Of a stretch of 64,000 nt of DNA, positions 9,727 to 18,982 are shown in pieces (position 1 is the stretch's first letter; each line of letters starts with the position of its first letter). Below the pieces are notes generated by a model, which worked only from the letters and a program-made list of their open reading frames with translations, ran no database searches and was not told the origin of the DNA. The translations under genes were made by a program, and so were the position numbers. Source of the DNA: Gammaproteobacteria bacterium (GTDB lineage Bacteria > Pseudomonadota > Gammaproteobacteria > Steroidobacterales > Woeseiaceae). The stretch covers positions 1 through 64,000 of the forward strand of contig JAACFM010000003.1 of the NCBI GenBank assembly GCA_009937445.1. Reading direction: 5' to 3'.

Positions 9727-11973
9727 CTAGTTCAGCGGAAAGTCGCGAACGTGATGCACGGCTTCCACATCAGCTATACCACCTTCACCGTGGCAAAGAG
9801 CGCATGTCTCGACACCGGACGATATCAGCGTGCTATCCGCTGCTTTCGTCGCCTCGAAATCACCGCCGTTCTGCTTCATGTGCTCGGCAGCGAGTGAGCT
9901 GACGTGGCAGGCGGAGCAGACCGATGTGTTCGGCGATACGACCGTGTCATCCGTTGGCGTCGAAAGATCATCGCCAGCGTCAACAGTCGTGCCGAGAACT
10001 TCATTCGGATCAACCGGGTAGTAGGTGCCTTGAGTATGGCAGCCTTCACAGTTTGCGACATTGCCGGGAGTTTGGAACTCAAATGTGTGAGCCGAGTTGC
10101 CGTAGCCGCAGACATTGTACGGAACGCCGATCTCGCCAGATGCGTGCATCGCATGAATCATGTACTTGAAGTCGATCGCTGTGTCATCCAGACCAAGTTC
10201 AGTTTCACAGGCTGATGGTGGATCGAGCTGCACACGTTTTGCGGCGTCAGTCGCGTTAGGATTGTGGCAAGTGACACAGACCTGGGGATTGTCTGTGCGG
10301 TTGTTGCCGTGCAGTGACAGTTCCTTGTGGCAGTTGTCGCAGTTCGCGATATCGACGACTGCGCGTCTTGCCATTGCGTCCACGCCGTCTATGCCGACGT
10401 ACTCAACGACGTTCTTCACCGGAATGCGATTGACGCTGCCGTCAATAACAACCGCCGGGTGACCGTCGATGGTAACAGCGGCCGTGCCGATGGCACCCTC
10501 CGGAATGGCCTGTCCAGCGGTCACGCTGAATACGCCCGGGCTGCCGTCGACCGGAGTTGCGCCAGCAGCGCCGAAGCAAGGCAGTGCGCTGACCGAAATC
10601 GGCTGTGCTGGAGAAGAACCGCTGCCGGTATTCGTATAGTCAGCCGTATTCCAGGCGATGCCAACCTGGAGGCGGCTTGCGCCACCGCCACAGGTCGTGA
10701 ATTCGGAATCTGCGAGGAGATCGTAATAGCTGCCATCCAGCGGATTCGTGACTGAGAGCTGGACGGTCGGCATAGAGCCAACAGCCATATCGGAAACGCC
10801 CTCGATGTTGTACTGGAAGCGCATACTTTCGATCTGAGTTGGAATTTCATGTGCTTTCGCAACCTGAACTCTACCATCAGCAATAGTCGAGTCCGGTCCA
10901 TGGCAAAGGAGGCACTGAGTGTCGTCGGTAAGCACCAGACCCAGAGGGTGCTCACCGTTCTGGATCATGTAGTCATTACGACCGTTCGTATCATCACCAT
11001 CGTCATAGTGGCAGGTGCCGCAGGCGGCACGATTCGGAACCAGGCGCCAATTGCTTGCCTGCGGCGTATCCAGGTCATTTTCCTGGTGGCAGGTGTCGCA
11101 GTTTCTGATGTCCTGCGTCCAGACCAGGTCGCTCCAGTCGTATTCTCGTCCGCCGTATCCGACGATCTGGTAGTCGGTGCGAGCGGAGTGAATATTGTGT
11201 ACCAGCGCTTTCATATCGACCGTATTGCCGGTGTCACCGTCTATCGAACTCGGGTTATGGCAGGTTACGCAGTAATCAACGTCCGTCCGCGGGCCCCCAT
11301 GGAACTCGAGGCGGTCGTGGCAGGCGTTGCAGGTGTCATTGTTGACGATCCGGCGCTCGAACAGAGGCGCGCCGCCAACAGGTACAAAATTGATAATGCC
11401 GTTTGAGGAAATTGGTGCCTGGCCGCGGATTTCGATGCCGAGCCGGTGTGATTTGGTTTCGTCAAAAACAGGACCTCCGGGATAAGCCGTCAGATCATTG
11501 GCAAAAGTGTATTGGTAAGTGCCGTCACCATTGTCCACAAAGGTGCCAGCCGAACCTTTCTCCGCATCAGCTTGCGCATTCTCAATGTCACCACTTTTAC
11601 GCGTGACGTAGGATTGCCACTCGCTTGATCCACCGCCCGAACCGGCCGTGAGTTGCGCGAGGGTAAAGCGGATGTCGCCAGCGGGCAGGCCCCGAAGGCC
11701 CTGTTCAAGGTCATTGGTCAACGTAAAACTGACGACAGGCGCGCCGCCGCCGGCAGGGACGGCTACGGCCGAAACGGCAATATTAATCTGGGTGGTCGAA
11801 TCGATTGGAAGACCGCTACCGGTCGATGGCCCCGGTGGCCCCGATGGTCCCACTGGTCCTGAAGGACCGGCCGCACCGTCCTGACCATTGTCACCGCCGC
11901 CGCATGCAGCGAGAACGAGGCTGAGCAACATGAGTGTTGCGAAACGAGCGAAGGAATTCTTAAAACTTGCCAT
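9727..11973 (-). CDS. mtrC: OmcA/MtrC family outer-surface decaheme c-type lipoprotein with collagen-like linker
   Basis: Lipobox LVLAAC, Gly-X-Y run GQDGAAGPSGPVGPSGPPGPS, ten CxxCH motifs; upstream of mtrA-mtrB in the same orientation. Confidence 0.9.
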   Translation of the reverse strand: MASFKNSFARFATLMLLSLVLAACGGGDNGQDGAAGPSGPVGPSGPPGPSTGSGLPIDSTTQINIAVSAVAVPAGGGAPVVSFTLTNDLEQGLRGLPAGDIRFTLAQLTAGSGGGSSEWQSYVTRKSGDIENAQADAEKGSAGTFVDNGDGTYQYTFANDLTAYPGGPVFDETKSHRLGIEIRGQAPISSNGIINFVPVGGAPLFERRIVNNDTCNACHDRLEFHGGPRTDVDYCVTCHNPSSIDGDTGNTVDMKALVHNIHSARTDYQIVGYGGREYDWSDLVWTQDIRNCDTCHQENDLDTPQASNWRLVPNRAACGTCHYDDGDDTNGRNDYMIQNGEHPLGLVLTDDTQCLLCHGPDSTIADGRVQVAKAHEIPTQIESMRFQYNIEGVSDMAVGSMPTVQLSVTNPLDGSYYDLLADSEFTTCGGGASRLQVGIAWNTADYTNTGSGSSPAQPISVSALPCFGAAGATPVDGSPGVFSVTAGQAIPEGAIGTAAVTIDGHPAVVIDGSVNRIPVKNVVEYVGIDGVDAMARRAVVDIANCDNCHKELSLHGNNRTDNPQVCVTCHNPNATDAAKRVQLDPPSACETELGLDDTAIDFKYMIHAMHASGEIGVPYNVCGYGNSAHTFEFQTPGNVANCEGCHTQGTYYPVDPNEVLGTTVDAGDDLSTPTDDTVVSPNTSVCSACHVSSLAAEHMKQNGGDFEATKAADSTLISSGVETCALCHGEGGIADVEAVHHVRDFPLN

Positions 11974-12125
11974 GATCTATCACCTTGATTGTTTAGCGGC
12001 GCGGAAATTGTTTTTGTACATTTACTACTTTGGACTGATTCTACGGTTAACAGTGGCAGATGGGAATAGACGTTAGCCCCTGCTGACGGGTGATCATAAC
12101 TACCCGGTTCTTATTGAGCGTTCGC

Positions 12126-12155
12126 AAAAAAAAGCCGGGAGATTTCTCTCCCGGC
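12126..12155 (-). terminator. Rho-independent terminator T1 (minus strand)
   Basis: On the minus strand: 9-bp stem GCCGGGAGA/TCTCCCGGC, GAAA loop, then T8. Confidence 0.85.
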
Positions 12156-12358
12156 CAGTTCTCAATATCAACTAAGCAGATTATTGAAACATACTCATGA
12201 CTTTGTTAATGATACCGACGATTATCAGGTCATCACCATCATTCCCTGTCCTCTACTCCGGATCGAATTGGGTCGCTGCGGATGTGTTGGTATGATGCCC
12301 CGCAGCCGGTTGTTGGCGCGACCGCCGGAAATCCAAACCCATCCGAGGCCTTTCGCTT

Positions 12359-14761
12359 ATGGTTCTGACCCTGAGTAACAGACTGCTTTTTGCAGCCATA
12401 TTCATCTCAGGCGCTTCTGCCTTGATCTACCAGCTGATCTGGGTCCGGTTGCTGGGCCTGGTATTCGGGGTCAGCAGTTTCGCTGTCGCTACGGTGGTGG
12501 CGGTATTCCTGCTGGGCCTTGGCCTGGGAAGCTACTTCTTTGGGCGGTGGTCTGAGCGAACCCGTGACCCGCTGCGCATCTACTTGTACGTGGAGTTAGG
12601 GATTGCCGCGACATCGCTCATCGCCTACCTGGTGATTGAGGCCCTGCCGGTCTACCGATACCTCTATGAGTACGCGTACAACAATCTCGGCTTATACGGC
12701 CTTTCTGTCGCGCGGCTGCTGCTGTCGATGATTGTGCTGTTGCCTCCGGTCTTACTCATCGGCGGTACCATGCCTTTAGTCGCCAAGTACTTGGTCCGCG
12801 ACCCCGCCAACCTGGGTTCCAGTTTCAGCAAGATCTATTACCTCAACACCCTCGGCGCATGCGCTGGCGCACTGCTAACTGGCTTTGTGTTCGTGCGGTT
12901 CTTCGGCGTGATCGGCACGCTGATGATCGCCGTTGGCGGCAACCTAGCGGTCGCCCTGATCATTGCGCTGAGCAAGCGAGACACTGTAGCCACGCATTCC
13001 GCGACAGGCGAGCAGTCGCCTTACTCCTACATGCTGGTCTTCCTGTTTCTAACCGGTTTTATCAGCCTGGGTTACGAGATGCTGTGGGTGCGCATCCTCT
13101 CGACCTACGGGCTGTCGACCTCCCAGGCCTTTGCGCTCATCCTCGCGGGGTTCCTGTTCGGTTTCTCGGTCGGGGCCTGGGTCGTGGCGCGAAAGGTGGA
13201 TCGCCGCCGGAATCTCGAGGCCTGGTTCAGCGCCGTGTCCATCGTTACGGCCTTCAGCGGTGCCGCCGTGCTCCTGCTGTTCCGGCAGTTTGAAACCATC
13301 ACGATCCTGCTTGCGGACGCCACACCGATGAGTCAGTTGACGTACGGCATGGCCCTGGCATTCACGGTGTCTTTCATCCCCGCGGTGTTCATGGGGGTCC
13401 TGTTCCCGCTCGGTGTGCGTATCTATGCGCACGACGTCGAGCGGATCGGTGCCAAGACCGGCAACACCTTTTTCTCGAACACTCTCGGCTGCGTGTTGGG
13501 CAGCCTGCTGACGGGATTCGTGCTGATCCCCTTCCTGGGGATGTGGAACACCACACTCCTTCTCATCAACCTCAGCCTGGTGATCGCGGTGGCTTTCCTG
13601 CTGCGCAACCGCCGTCCTGCCAGGGCGCAATGGGTCTCGCTGGTCATCGTCGCCGCCGTTGCCAACCTGCTGGTATTCACGGACAGCAAGACATTCCATG
13701 TCGAGCTGAAGAGCCGCGACCTGCGCACGGCGGCTGCGGGCTTCGAGGTCATCTACTATGCCGAGGGCCTGTCGGGGACCGTCACTGCCGTCGAACGGGG
13801 CAGTTATCGCGGGCTGTTCGTTGACGGCCAAAACGTCTCCGGAACAGATCCCGTGTTACTCGCCGACTCGAAGATGCTTGCCCATGTACCGCTGCTGCTG
13901 GCCAGGAGGCCGGAAACTGCGCTAACGGTGGGTTACGGCACCGGAACGACCTCGGGGAGCATGCTGCTGCACGGTGTCGATGTGCATGCAGTCGAGATCG
14001 AGGAGAAGATCATCGAGGCGGCGCCGCTGTTCAGCGAGGTCAACTACGCGTCCTATGCCGATCCTGACCTGAATATCGTGCTGGACGATGCCCGCAACTA
14101 CATCGCCACCACCCACGAAGAGTTTTCCGTCATCGTCACGGACGTGACCAACCTCAAGTACAAGCGCAATCCCTATCTTTACACCCGGGAATACTTCGAG
14201 ATCATGCGGGATGCGCTCAGCGCGGATGGCGTTGCTGCCGCCTGGCTACCGATCGGCGGATTGTCCTTCAACGACCTGCGAACCCTCATCGCCACGTTCG
14301 ACAGTGTCTTCCCGTACACGACAGCTTGGTATTTCACTCAATTCCCGACCCATTTCATCATCTTGGTGGGCACGCCGGAATCAACGCGGGTGAACCTGAC
14401 GGAGTTGGAGGAAAGAATGGCCGGAGTCGAGCCTGACCTGCGCAGCCTCAGCGTCGACACTGTCTATGAGCTCGCCAGCATGCTGCTTTTGGGTGAGAGC
14501 GACATCGACTCGCTGGTGGACGGCGCGCCGATGCACACGGATAACCGCCCAATCCTCGAATACTCCGACATGGACCTTTACAACGTAACGGATGTCGCGC
14601 CGAACCTCGGGCGGCTCATCGAGTTCCAGCAGGAGGATCTGCTCGGGTACTTCGCCGGGAGCGAGAATCAGCTCGCCGAGCTTGAGGAATATTTCGGTCT
14701 CTATACCGGAAACTACCGCGACTACATAAAGTGGTACGAGCAGCAGCACCCCATCGATTGA
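12359..14761 (+). CDS. Fused polytopic membrane / spermidine synthase-like (SpeE fold) protein, 800 aa
   Basis: Multiple TM segments N-terminally; C-terminal SAM-dependent spermidine-synthase-like region (LTVGYGTGTTSGSMLLHGVDVHAVEIEEKIIEAAPLF...DDARNYIATTHEEFSVIVTD). Confidence 0.85.
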   Translation: MVLTLSNRLLFAAIFISGASALIYQLIWVRLLGLVFGVSSFAVATVVAVFLLGLGLGSYFFGRWSERTRDPLRIYLYVELGIAATSLIAYLVIEALPVYRYLYEYAYNNLGLYGLSVARLLLSMIVLLPPVLLIGGTMPLVAKYLVRDPANLGSSFSKIYYLNTLGACAGALLTGFVFVRFFGVIGTLMIAVGGNLAVALIIALSKRDTVATHSATGEQSPYSYMLVFLFLTGFISLGYEMLWVRILSTYGLSTSQAFALILAGFLFGFSVGAWVVARKVDRRRNLEAWFSAVSIVTAFSGAAVLLLFRQFETITILLADATPMSQLTYGMALAFTVSFIPAVFMGVLFPLGVRIYAHDVERIGAKTGNTFFSNTLGCVLGSLLTGFVLIPFLGMWNTTLLLINLSLVIAVAFLLRNRRPARAQWVSLVIVAAVANLLVFTDSKTFHVELKSRDLRTAAAGFEVIYYAEGLSGTVTAVERGSYRGLFVDGQNVSGTDPVLLADSKMLAHVPLLLARRPETALTVGYGTGTTSGSMLLHGVDVHAVEIEEKIIEAAPLFSEVNYASYADPDLNIVLDDARNYIATTHEEFSVIVTDVTNLKYKRNPYLYTREYFEIMRDALSADGVAAAWLPIGGLSFNDLRTLIATFDSVFPYTTAWYFTQFPTHFIILVGTPESTRVNLTELEERMAGVEPDLRSLSVDTVYELASMLLLGESDIDSLVDGAPMHTDNRPILEYSDMDLYNVTDVAPNLGRLIEFQQEDLLGYFAGSENQLAELEEYFGLYTGNYRDYIKWYEQQHPID

Positions 14762-14769
14762 ACAGGCGC

Positions 14770-14799
14770 AAAAAAAAGCCGGGAGAGCAATCTCCCGGC
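14770..14799 (-). terminator. Rho-independent terminator T2 (minus strand), downstream of the second OmcA/MtrC-like gene
   Basis: Same 9-bp stem GCCGGGAGA/TCTCCCGGC and 8-nt U-tract as T1, with a different tetraloop. Confidence 0.9.
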
Positions 14800-14862
14800 C
14801 GCAGTCTTTTCTCCTGATCGGTGGTGCTGGGTGGGCCCGGAGGCCCACCCGCTAACCGATTA

Positions 14863-17140
14863 TTAATTCACCGCGTCGATGATCGTCTGGCGACCGTCGG
14901 GGAACACCTGCGGCGTCCAGCCGTTCTGGTACGCATGACCCTTGCTCGCGCCGTCGGCGTGGCAAGTGACGCAAGCCGTCGTCGCTGCGCCCTGGAGCGT
15001 ATCGTCAAGCTTGTTTTCCCAAACAGTGCTACCGGCATCGGTGGTGCTCGCCATCGACTTGGTCTGGTCAGGAATGACCATGAAGTCGGCCGTGTGGCAG
15101 GCGGCGCACTCGTTCAGCGACCGTGGATACGTCGGTGCCTCGAAGTTGTGCGGCTGGCACGAGTCATCAATCGTGGGATCCGCTCCAGCGACCCTCCTGC
15201 CCACACGGCCGCTTGAGTGGACACAGTCCTCACCAGCCGTCCAGTTCGGCAGCACCGATGGATCATTCGCAAACGCGTAGACGCCGCGGTTCCGATAGAC
15301 CAGGTACGGAGGATTATATTTTACGTTCTCGACGACGTCGGGGGTGTTGCGGTCGTCGGGCAGGGGGTCCCAGTCGTAGGTGGACGAGTGAACGCGATGC
15401 AGCATCGTCTTCAATTCGAAGGTCTCGCCGACCTTGCCGTCATAGGCTTCGGACGCATCGACACCCATGCCAACGCGGACGTTCTTCTCGTTGGAGGCCG
15501 CGTTGTGGCAGAGCATGCAGACATCGACGTTGTCGACGCGGTTGCCGCCGTGCTGGTAGAGCGAGCCCACGTGGCAACCCAGGCACTTGGAAGTGTCGAC
15601 GACATTGCGGCGCGCCACCGCCGGGTTATTCGTGCCGAGCACCCAGTCGAACGTCGGGGTCGGGACCCGGACGCGCAGCAATGAAGTCGGGCTCGCGGGG
15701 CTAACCACGCCCGGCTTGCCCTGTATGGCCACGCGGCCCACCGTCGCATCCACGTCTTCGTCCACCGGGATGGTGGTCGTCGCGACGAGGCCGTCGCAGA
15801 CGGTGTTGACGGTGTCCAGGTTAATGCTTTCGGGCTGCCCTGGCGCGGCGTCCTCGCCTTCCGACTGGCCGAGGATGAAGTCATCGCCCTGGGCGTAGCT
15901 GCGCAGCATGCTGAAGGTGCCGCCGCTGCCGCCACGCGGCACATGGAACACAGGATTATCCGCACTCACGGTGGCGTTGCAGGGATCGACCGGGATGTCG
16001 TCGTAGGTGGCTGTCCAGGAGATCGCCAGGTTCGTCTCGTCATCGACGATGCTGTCGATCTGCCAGGTGAACCGCTTGCCTTCTTCCACGGCAGCGTCCG
16101 CACCGTTCCAGATCAGGTTGGAGTTCCCAGTGGATAGGCCATTGTGGAATTCGGTAACGACCAACCTGGCGCCGGCAAGAGTGTGGCATGCCAAGCAGTC
16201 AGCCGTCTCCGTGTCGAGGGTCAGGTGGAAATCCAGGTTACCGGAAAAGTCCCAAGTTGGATCTTCAGGCGGCGTCGAGCTTGCAATTTCGATCGAACCG
16301 TGACACGAGAAGCAGTTGTCGACCCCCACCGTCATCTGGTTTGCCGCGGCCAGCTGCGCGTCTTCGGCATGGCAGACCTTGCAGTTGGGCATGTAGGTCG
16401 GGTAAGTGACACCAGTTTCCGTGATCGGATCTCGCCAAGTACGAATACCACTGTGGTAGCCGTGGGCCACATCGTTCGCCGCCGTCTTCTGCGGCAAAGT
16501 AGCCGCCGTGGACATCGATACCTTCCTTGCCGTGGCAGGCGTTGCACGCCTCGGCAGAGATCGCCAAATCCTCGACCGGAGAGGCTGGGAAGTCACCGTA
16601 GAGATAGACACTCGTCTCGCTGTCAGCGCCAGCCGCAACCCGGAACAGGTAGCGATTGTCGTTCGCCGCCTCGGCCGCGCCGCCCAGCACCTTGATGGTG
16701 TAGTTGCCGCCGCCGTTGTCGGCCAGCGTCAGGCTGTCAACGATGGTGGTCCGGGTCACCCCATCGGTCCGATAGCCGCGCTCTATGGTGTCGTAGCCCG
16801 CAGTCGGCACGCCGTCGGCGGCCAGGGCAAACGTGACGTCCAAGTCGAGCCCGTTCACCGCGAAGGCGACGTTGCTGACCGATTCGATCGGCGGCAGCGC
16901 GTGGGCTGCTGGCGCAGAGACATAGGAGCCGTCACTATGGCATACCGCGCAGCTTTCGATAGGCGTCACGGTGGCTGCAGTTCCAGGCGGGCCCTCTGGA
17001 CCAACAGATCCAGTATCACCGGTTGGACCGGTTGGACCGGTTGCACCATCATCGCCCTCGCATCCCCCAAGTGTGAACGCAAGCGTACACACCACCAGGA
17101 TAGACCATGCCCATCGTAAGAATCCGTCGAACCGGTTCAT
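14863..17140 (-). pseudogene. Second OmcA/MtrC family multiheme c-type lipoprotein, interrupted by an apparent 1-bp frameshift
   Basis: Start ATG 17140 (MNRFDGFLRWAWSILVVCTLAFTLGGCEGDDGATGPTGPTGDTG...). Reading frame changes near 16480-16495 (HGGYFAAEDG | ANDVAHGYHSG). Nine CxxCH motifs across the two frames. Confidence 0.8.
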
Positions 17141-17253
17141 TTCCGTACTCCTTAATTGTTTATTGTTTCGCCTTAAGCCCGGAAACCGCTTATGAGAGAT
17201 CGAGGCGGTTTTCCGGCACTTGGCATAGAGTAGGACCAGCCACTTTTCAAAAC

Positions 17254-17269
17254 ACTGACATCCGTCAGT
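17254..17269. promoter_or_regulatory. Candidate Crp/Fnr-type operator 1
   Basis: ACTGACATCCGTCAGT, inverted repeat CTGAC-N4-GTCAG followed by TTTTGG, between the second mtrC-like gene and a divergent crp/fnr gene. Confidence 0.6.
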
Positions 17270-17368
17270 TTTGGTCCCGAAATTCACGGTGGATTCTGCG
17301 TATCTGGCGTGGTTATAGCGTCGGTTTTTACGTACTGGAGCTCCGCTGCAGATGGCGTGCAGGTCATG

Positions 17369-17384
17369 ACTGATATTCGTCAGT
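17369..17384. promoter_or_regulatory. Candidate Crp/Fnr-type operator 2
   Basis: ACTGATATTCGTCAGT followed by TTTTGC; near copy of operator 1, 115 bp away centre to centre. Confidence 0.6.
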
Positions 17385-17495
17385 TTTGCTTACGTATTAA
17401 CCGATATTCTCAGCAGGTAATCCGGTATTGCATTGCCCGGCAAAAAAGCTAATAAATGTCTGCAAATAATAGTAACCAACCAGCGGGAGTAAGAG

Positions 17496-18212
17496 TTGGT
17501 GTCAAGTAGTGCCAACCAATGTCCTTTCTTCGATATCGAGGCGCAAATTGGCCAGGTGATAGAGGGGGAGGAACACTGCATCGTGGCGGACGCAGTTCAG
17601 CCTGTTTCGTTCGGGCCCGGAGAGGTATTGTTTTTGCAGGGGCGGACAAGCGCCAGTCTTTACGCTCTGAAAAAGGGCCTGGTGAAAATCTGTTCAACCA
17701 CGGCCGACGGTCATGAGCACATAGTGGGACTGAGTACTCCGGATAATTTGCTGGTTGGCCTGCAATCGATTAATCAAAATCGCTATGCCTATACCGGCAT
17801 TGCGGAAACGGTCGTGCATGCCTGTAAGATCAATCACAAAGCGCTGCTTGATCACCTGAACGACAAACCCGGCCTCGCGCTGCGTTTGATCGCGGTGTTG
17901 ACTGCCCAACTTGCCCATAGCAGGGCACTGATGGAGGTGCTGACCCATCATTGTGCGGTGGCCAAAGTTGCCTCCTTCATAGTGCTAATGACACCGAAAG
18001 CAGAGCGCGGAAATTGCCGCTTCCCGATGCCCTTTTCGCGTATGGAAATAGCGAATATTCTAGGTCTGAGCGAAGAGACCGTGTGCCGAATCATGGCCAA
18101 CATGAAGCGATCAGGAGTTCTCCTCGCACCGCGCGGATACATTGAGATTCGTGATTGGGCGCTGTTGAATGCTATCTCGGATGGCAGCCGCAGCTTCCCA
18201 GCGACGCATTAG
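17496..18212 (+). CDS. Crp/Fnr family transcriptional regulator
   Basis: cNMP-binding-like N-domain (FGPGEVLFLQGRTSASLYALKKGLVKI) and winged HTH (FSRMEIANILGLSEETVCRIMANMKRSGVL). Confidence 0.92.
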   Translation: MVSSSANQCPFFDIEAQIGQVIEGEEHCIVADAVQPVSFGPGEVLFLQGRTSASLYALKKGLVKICSTTADGHEHIVGLSTPDNLLVGLQSINQNRYAYTGIAETVVHACKINHKALLDHLNDKPGLALRLIAVLTAQLAHSRALMEVLTHHCAVAKVASFIVLMTPKAERGNCRFPMPFSRMEIANILGLSEETVCRIMANMKRSGVLLAPRGYIEIRDWALLNAISDGSRSFPATH

Positions 18213-18373
18213 CAAGTAAGACCTTCAGGTTTCGTTCATAATCCGCGCTTTAAGATTAACCATCTGACAATCTTTCAAGTTTTTCGTAACGCGACAAATA
18301 CCTATTGTTCGTCAATACAATGCGGGACGAGAATGTTATATCTAAAAAGTATCCCAAGCATCAGGAGATAGTA

Positions 18374-18982
18374 ATGAGAGCTTATAAATTTTTGACTTTG
18401 ACGGCATCGCTTGCCTTTTTCTCAGCCGCAAGTGCGGCCGACATCGATGCACTGATGGAAAACTGTAACAGTTGCCACGGTGACGCTGGTGTAAGTCAGT
18501 GGAATGACGTTCCGACCATCGCAGGTATTGACGCATTTGGAATTGCTGACGGGTTGTTCATGTATCGTGACGAAGAGCGGCCTTGCGGGGAAAGTGCATA
18601 CCGTCAGGGAGATACGAGCCGTGCTGCAACCACTATGTGTGCTGTTGCTGCCGACCTGAGCGATGATGACATTGAAGCGCTCGGAGATGCCTATGCCGCG
18701 CTACCATTTGTCGCTGCCACACAGGACTTTGACGCGGCTCTGGCTGAAGCTGGTGCGGTCATTCATAAACAAGCATGTGACAAGTGCCATTCGGACGGTG
18801 GTGCCAACGTCGATGACGAGGCATCCATTCTGGCTGGTCAGTGGATGGGTTATCTTGAGACGACATTCGCCTGGTATGCAGCTGACGAGCGTCCGCAAGA
18901 CAAAAAGATGAAAGAAAAAATAGACGCATTAAGCGCCGATGACGTCACAGCACTGATTCATTATTACGCCAGTCAGCAGTGA
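18374..18982 (+). CDS. Periplasmic diheme c-type cytochrome (c4/class I-like)
   Basis: Signal peptide and two CxxCH motifs (CNSCH, CDKCH) in two tandem half-domains. Confidence 0.85.
   Translation: MRAYKFLTLTASLAFFSAASAADIDALMENCNSCHGDAGVSQWNDVPTIAGIDAFGIADGLFMYRDEERPCGESAYRQGDTSRAATTMCAVAADLSDDDIEALGDAYAALPFVAATQDFDAALAEAGAVIHKQACDKCHSDGGANVDDEASILAGQWMGYLETTFAWYAADERPQDKKMKEKIDALSADDVTALIHYYASQQ

Noticed and set aside
13049-13831. 260-aa minus-strand ORF opposite the membrane/spermidine synthase gene
   Set aside because: Composition (Glu/Gln/His/Arg-rich, no domain pattern) is typical of an antisense shadow in GC-rich coding DNA; the plus-strand gene is clear.
15123-15704. Arg/Ser-rich 193-aa plus-strand ORF inside the second OmcA/MtrC-like gene
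   Set aside because: Low-complexity Arg-rich translation, antisense to nine-heme cytochrome coding sequence.
16480-16500. Programmed ribosomal frameshifting as the explanation for the split cytochrome
   Set aside because: No slippery heptamer or clear stimulatory structure seen at GACGGCGGCGAAC; a 1-bp indel or sequence error is simpler, so frameshifting is kept only as a remote alternative.
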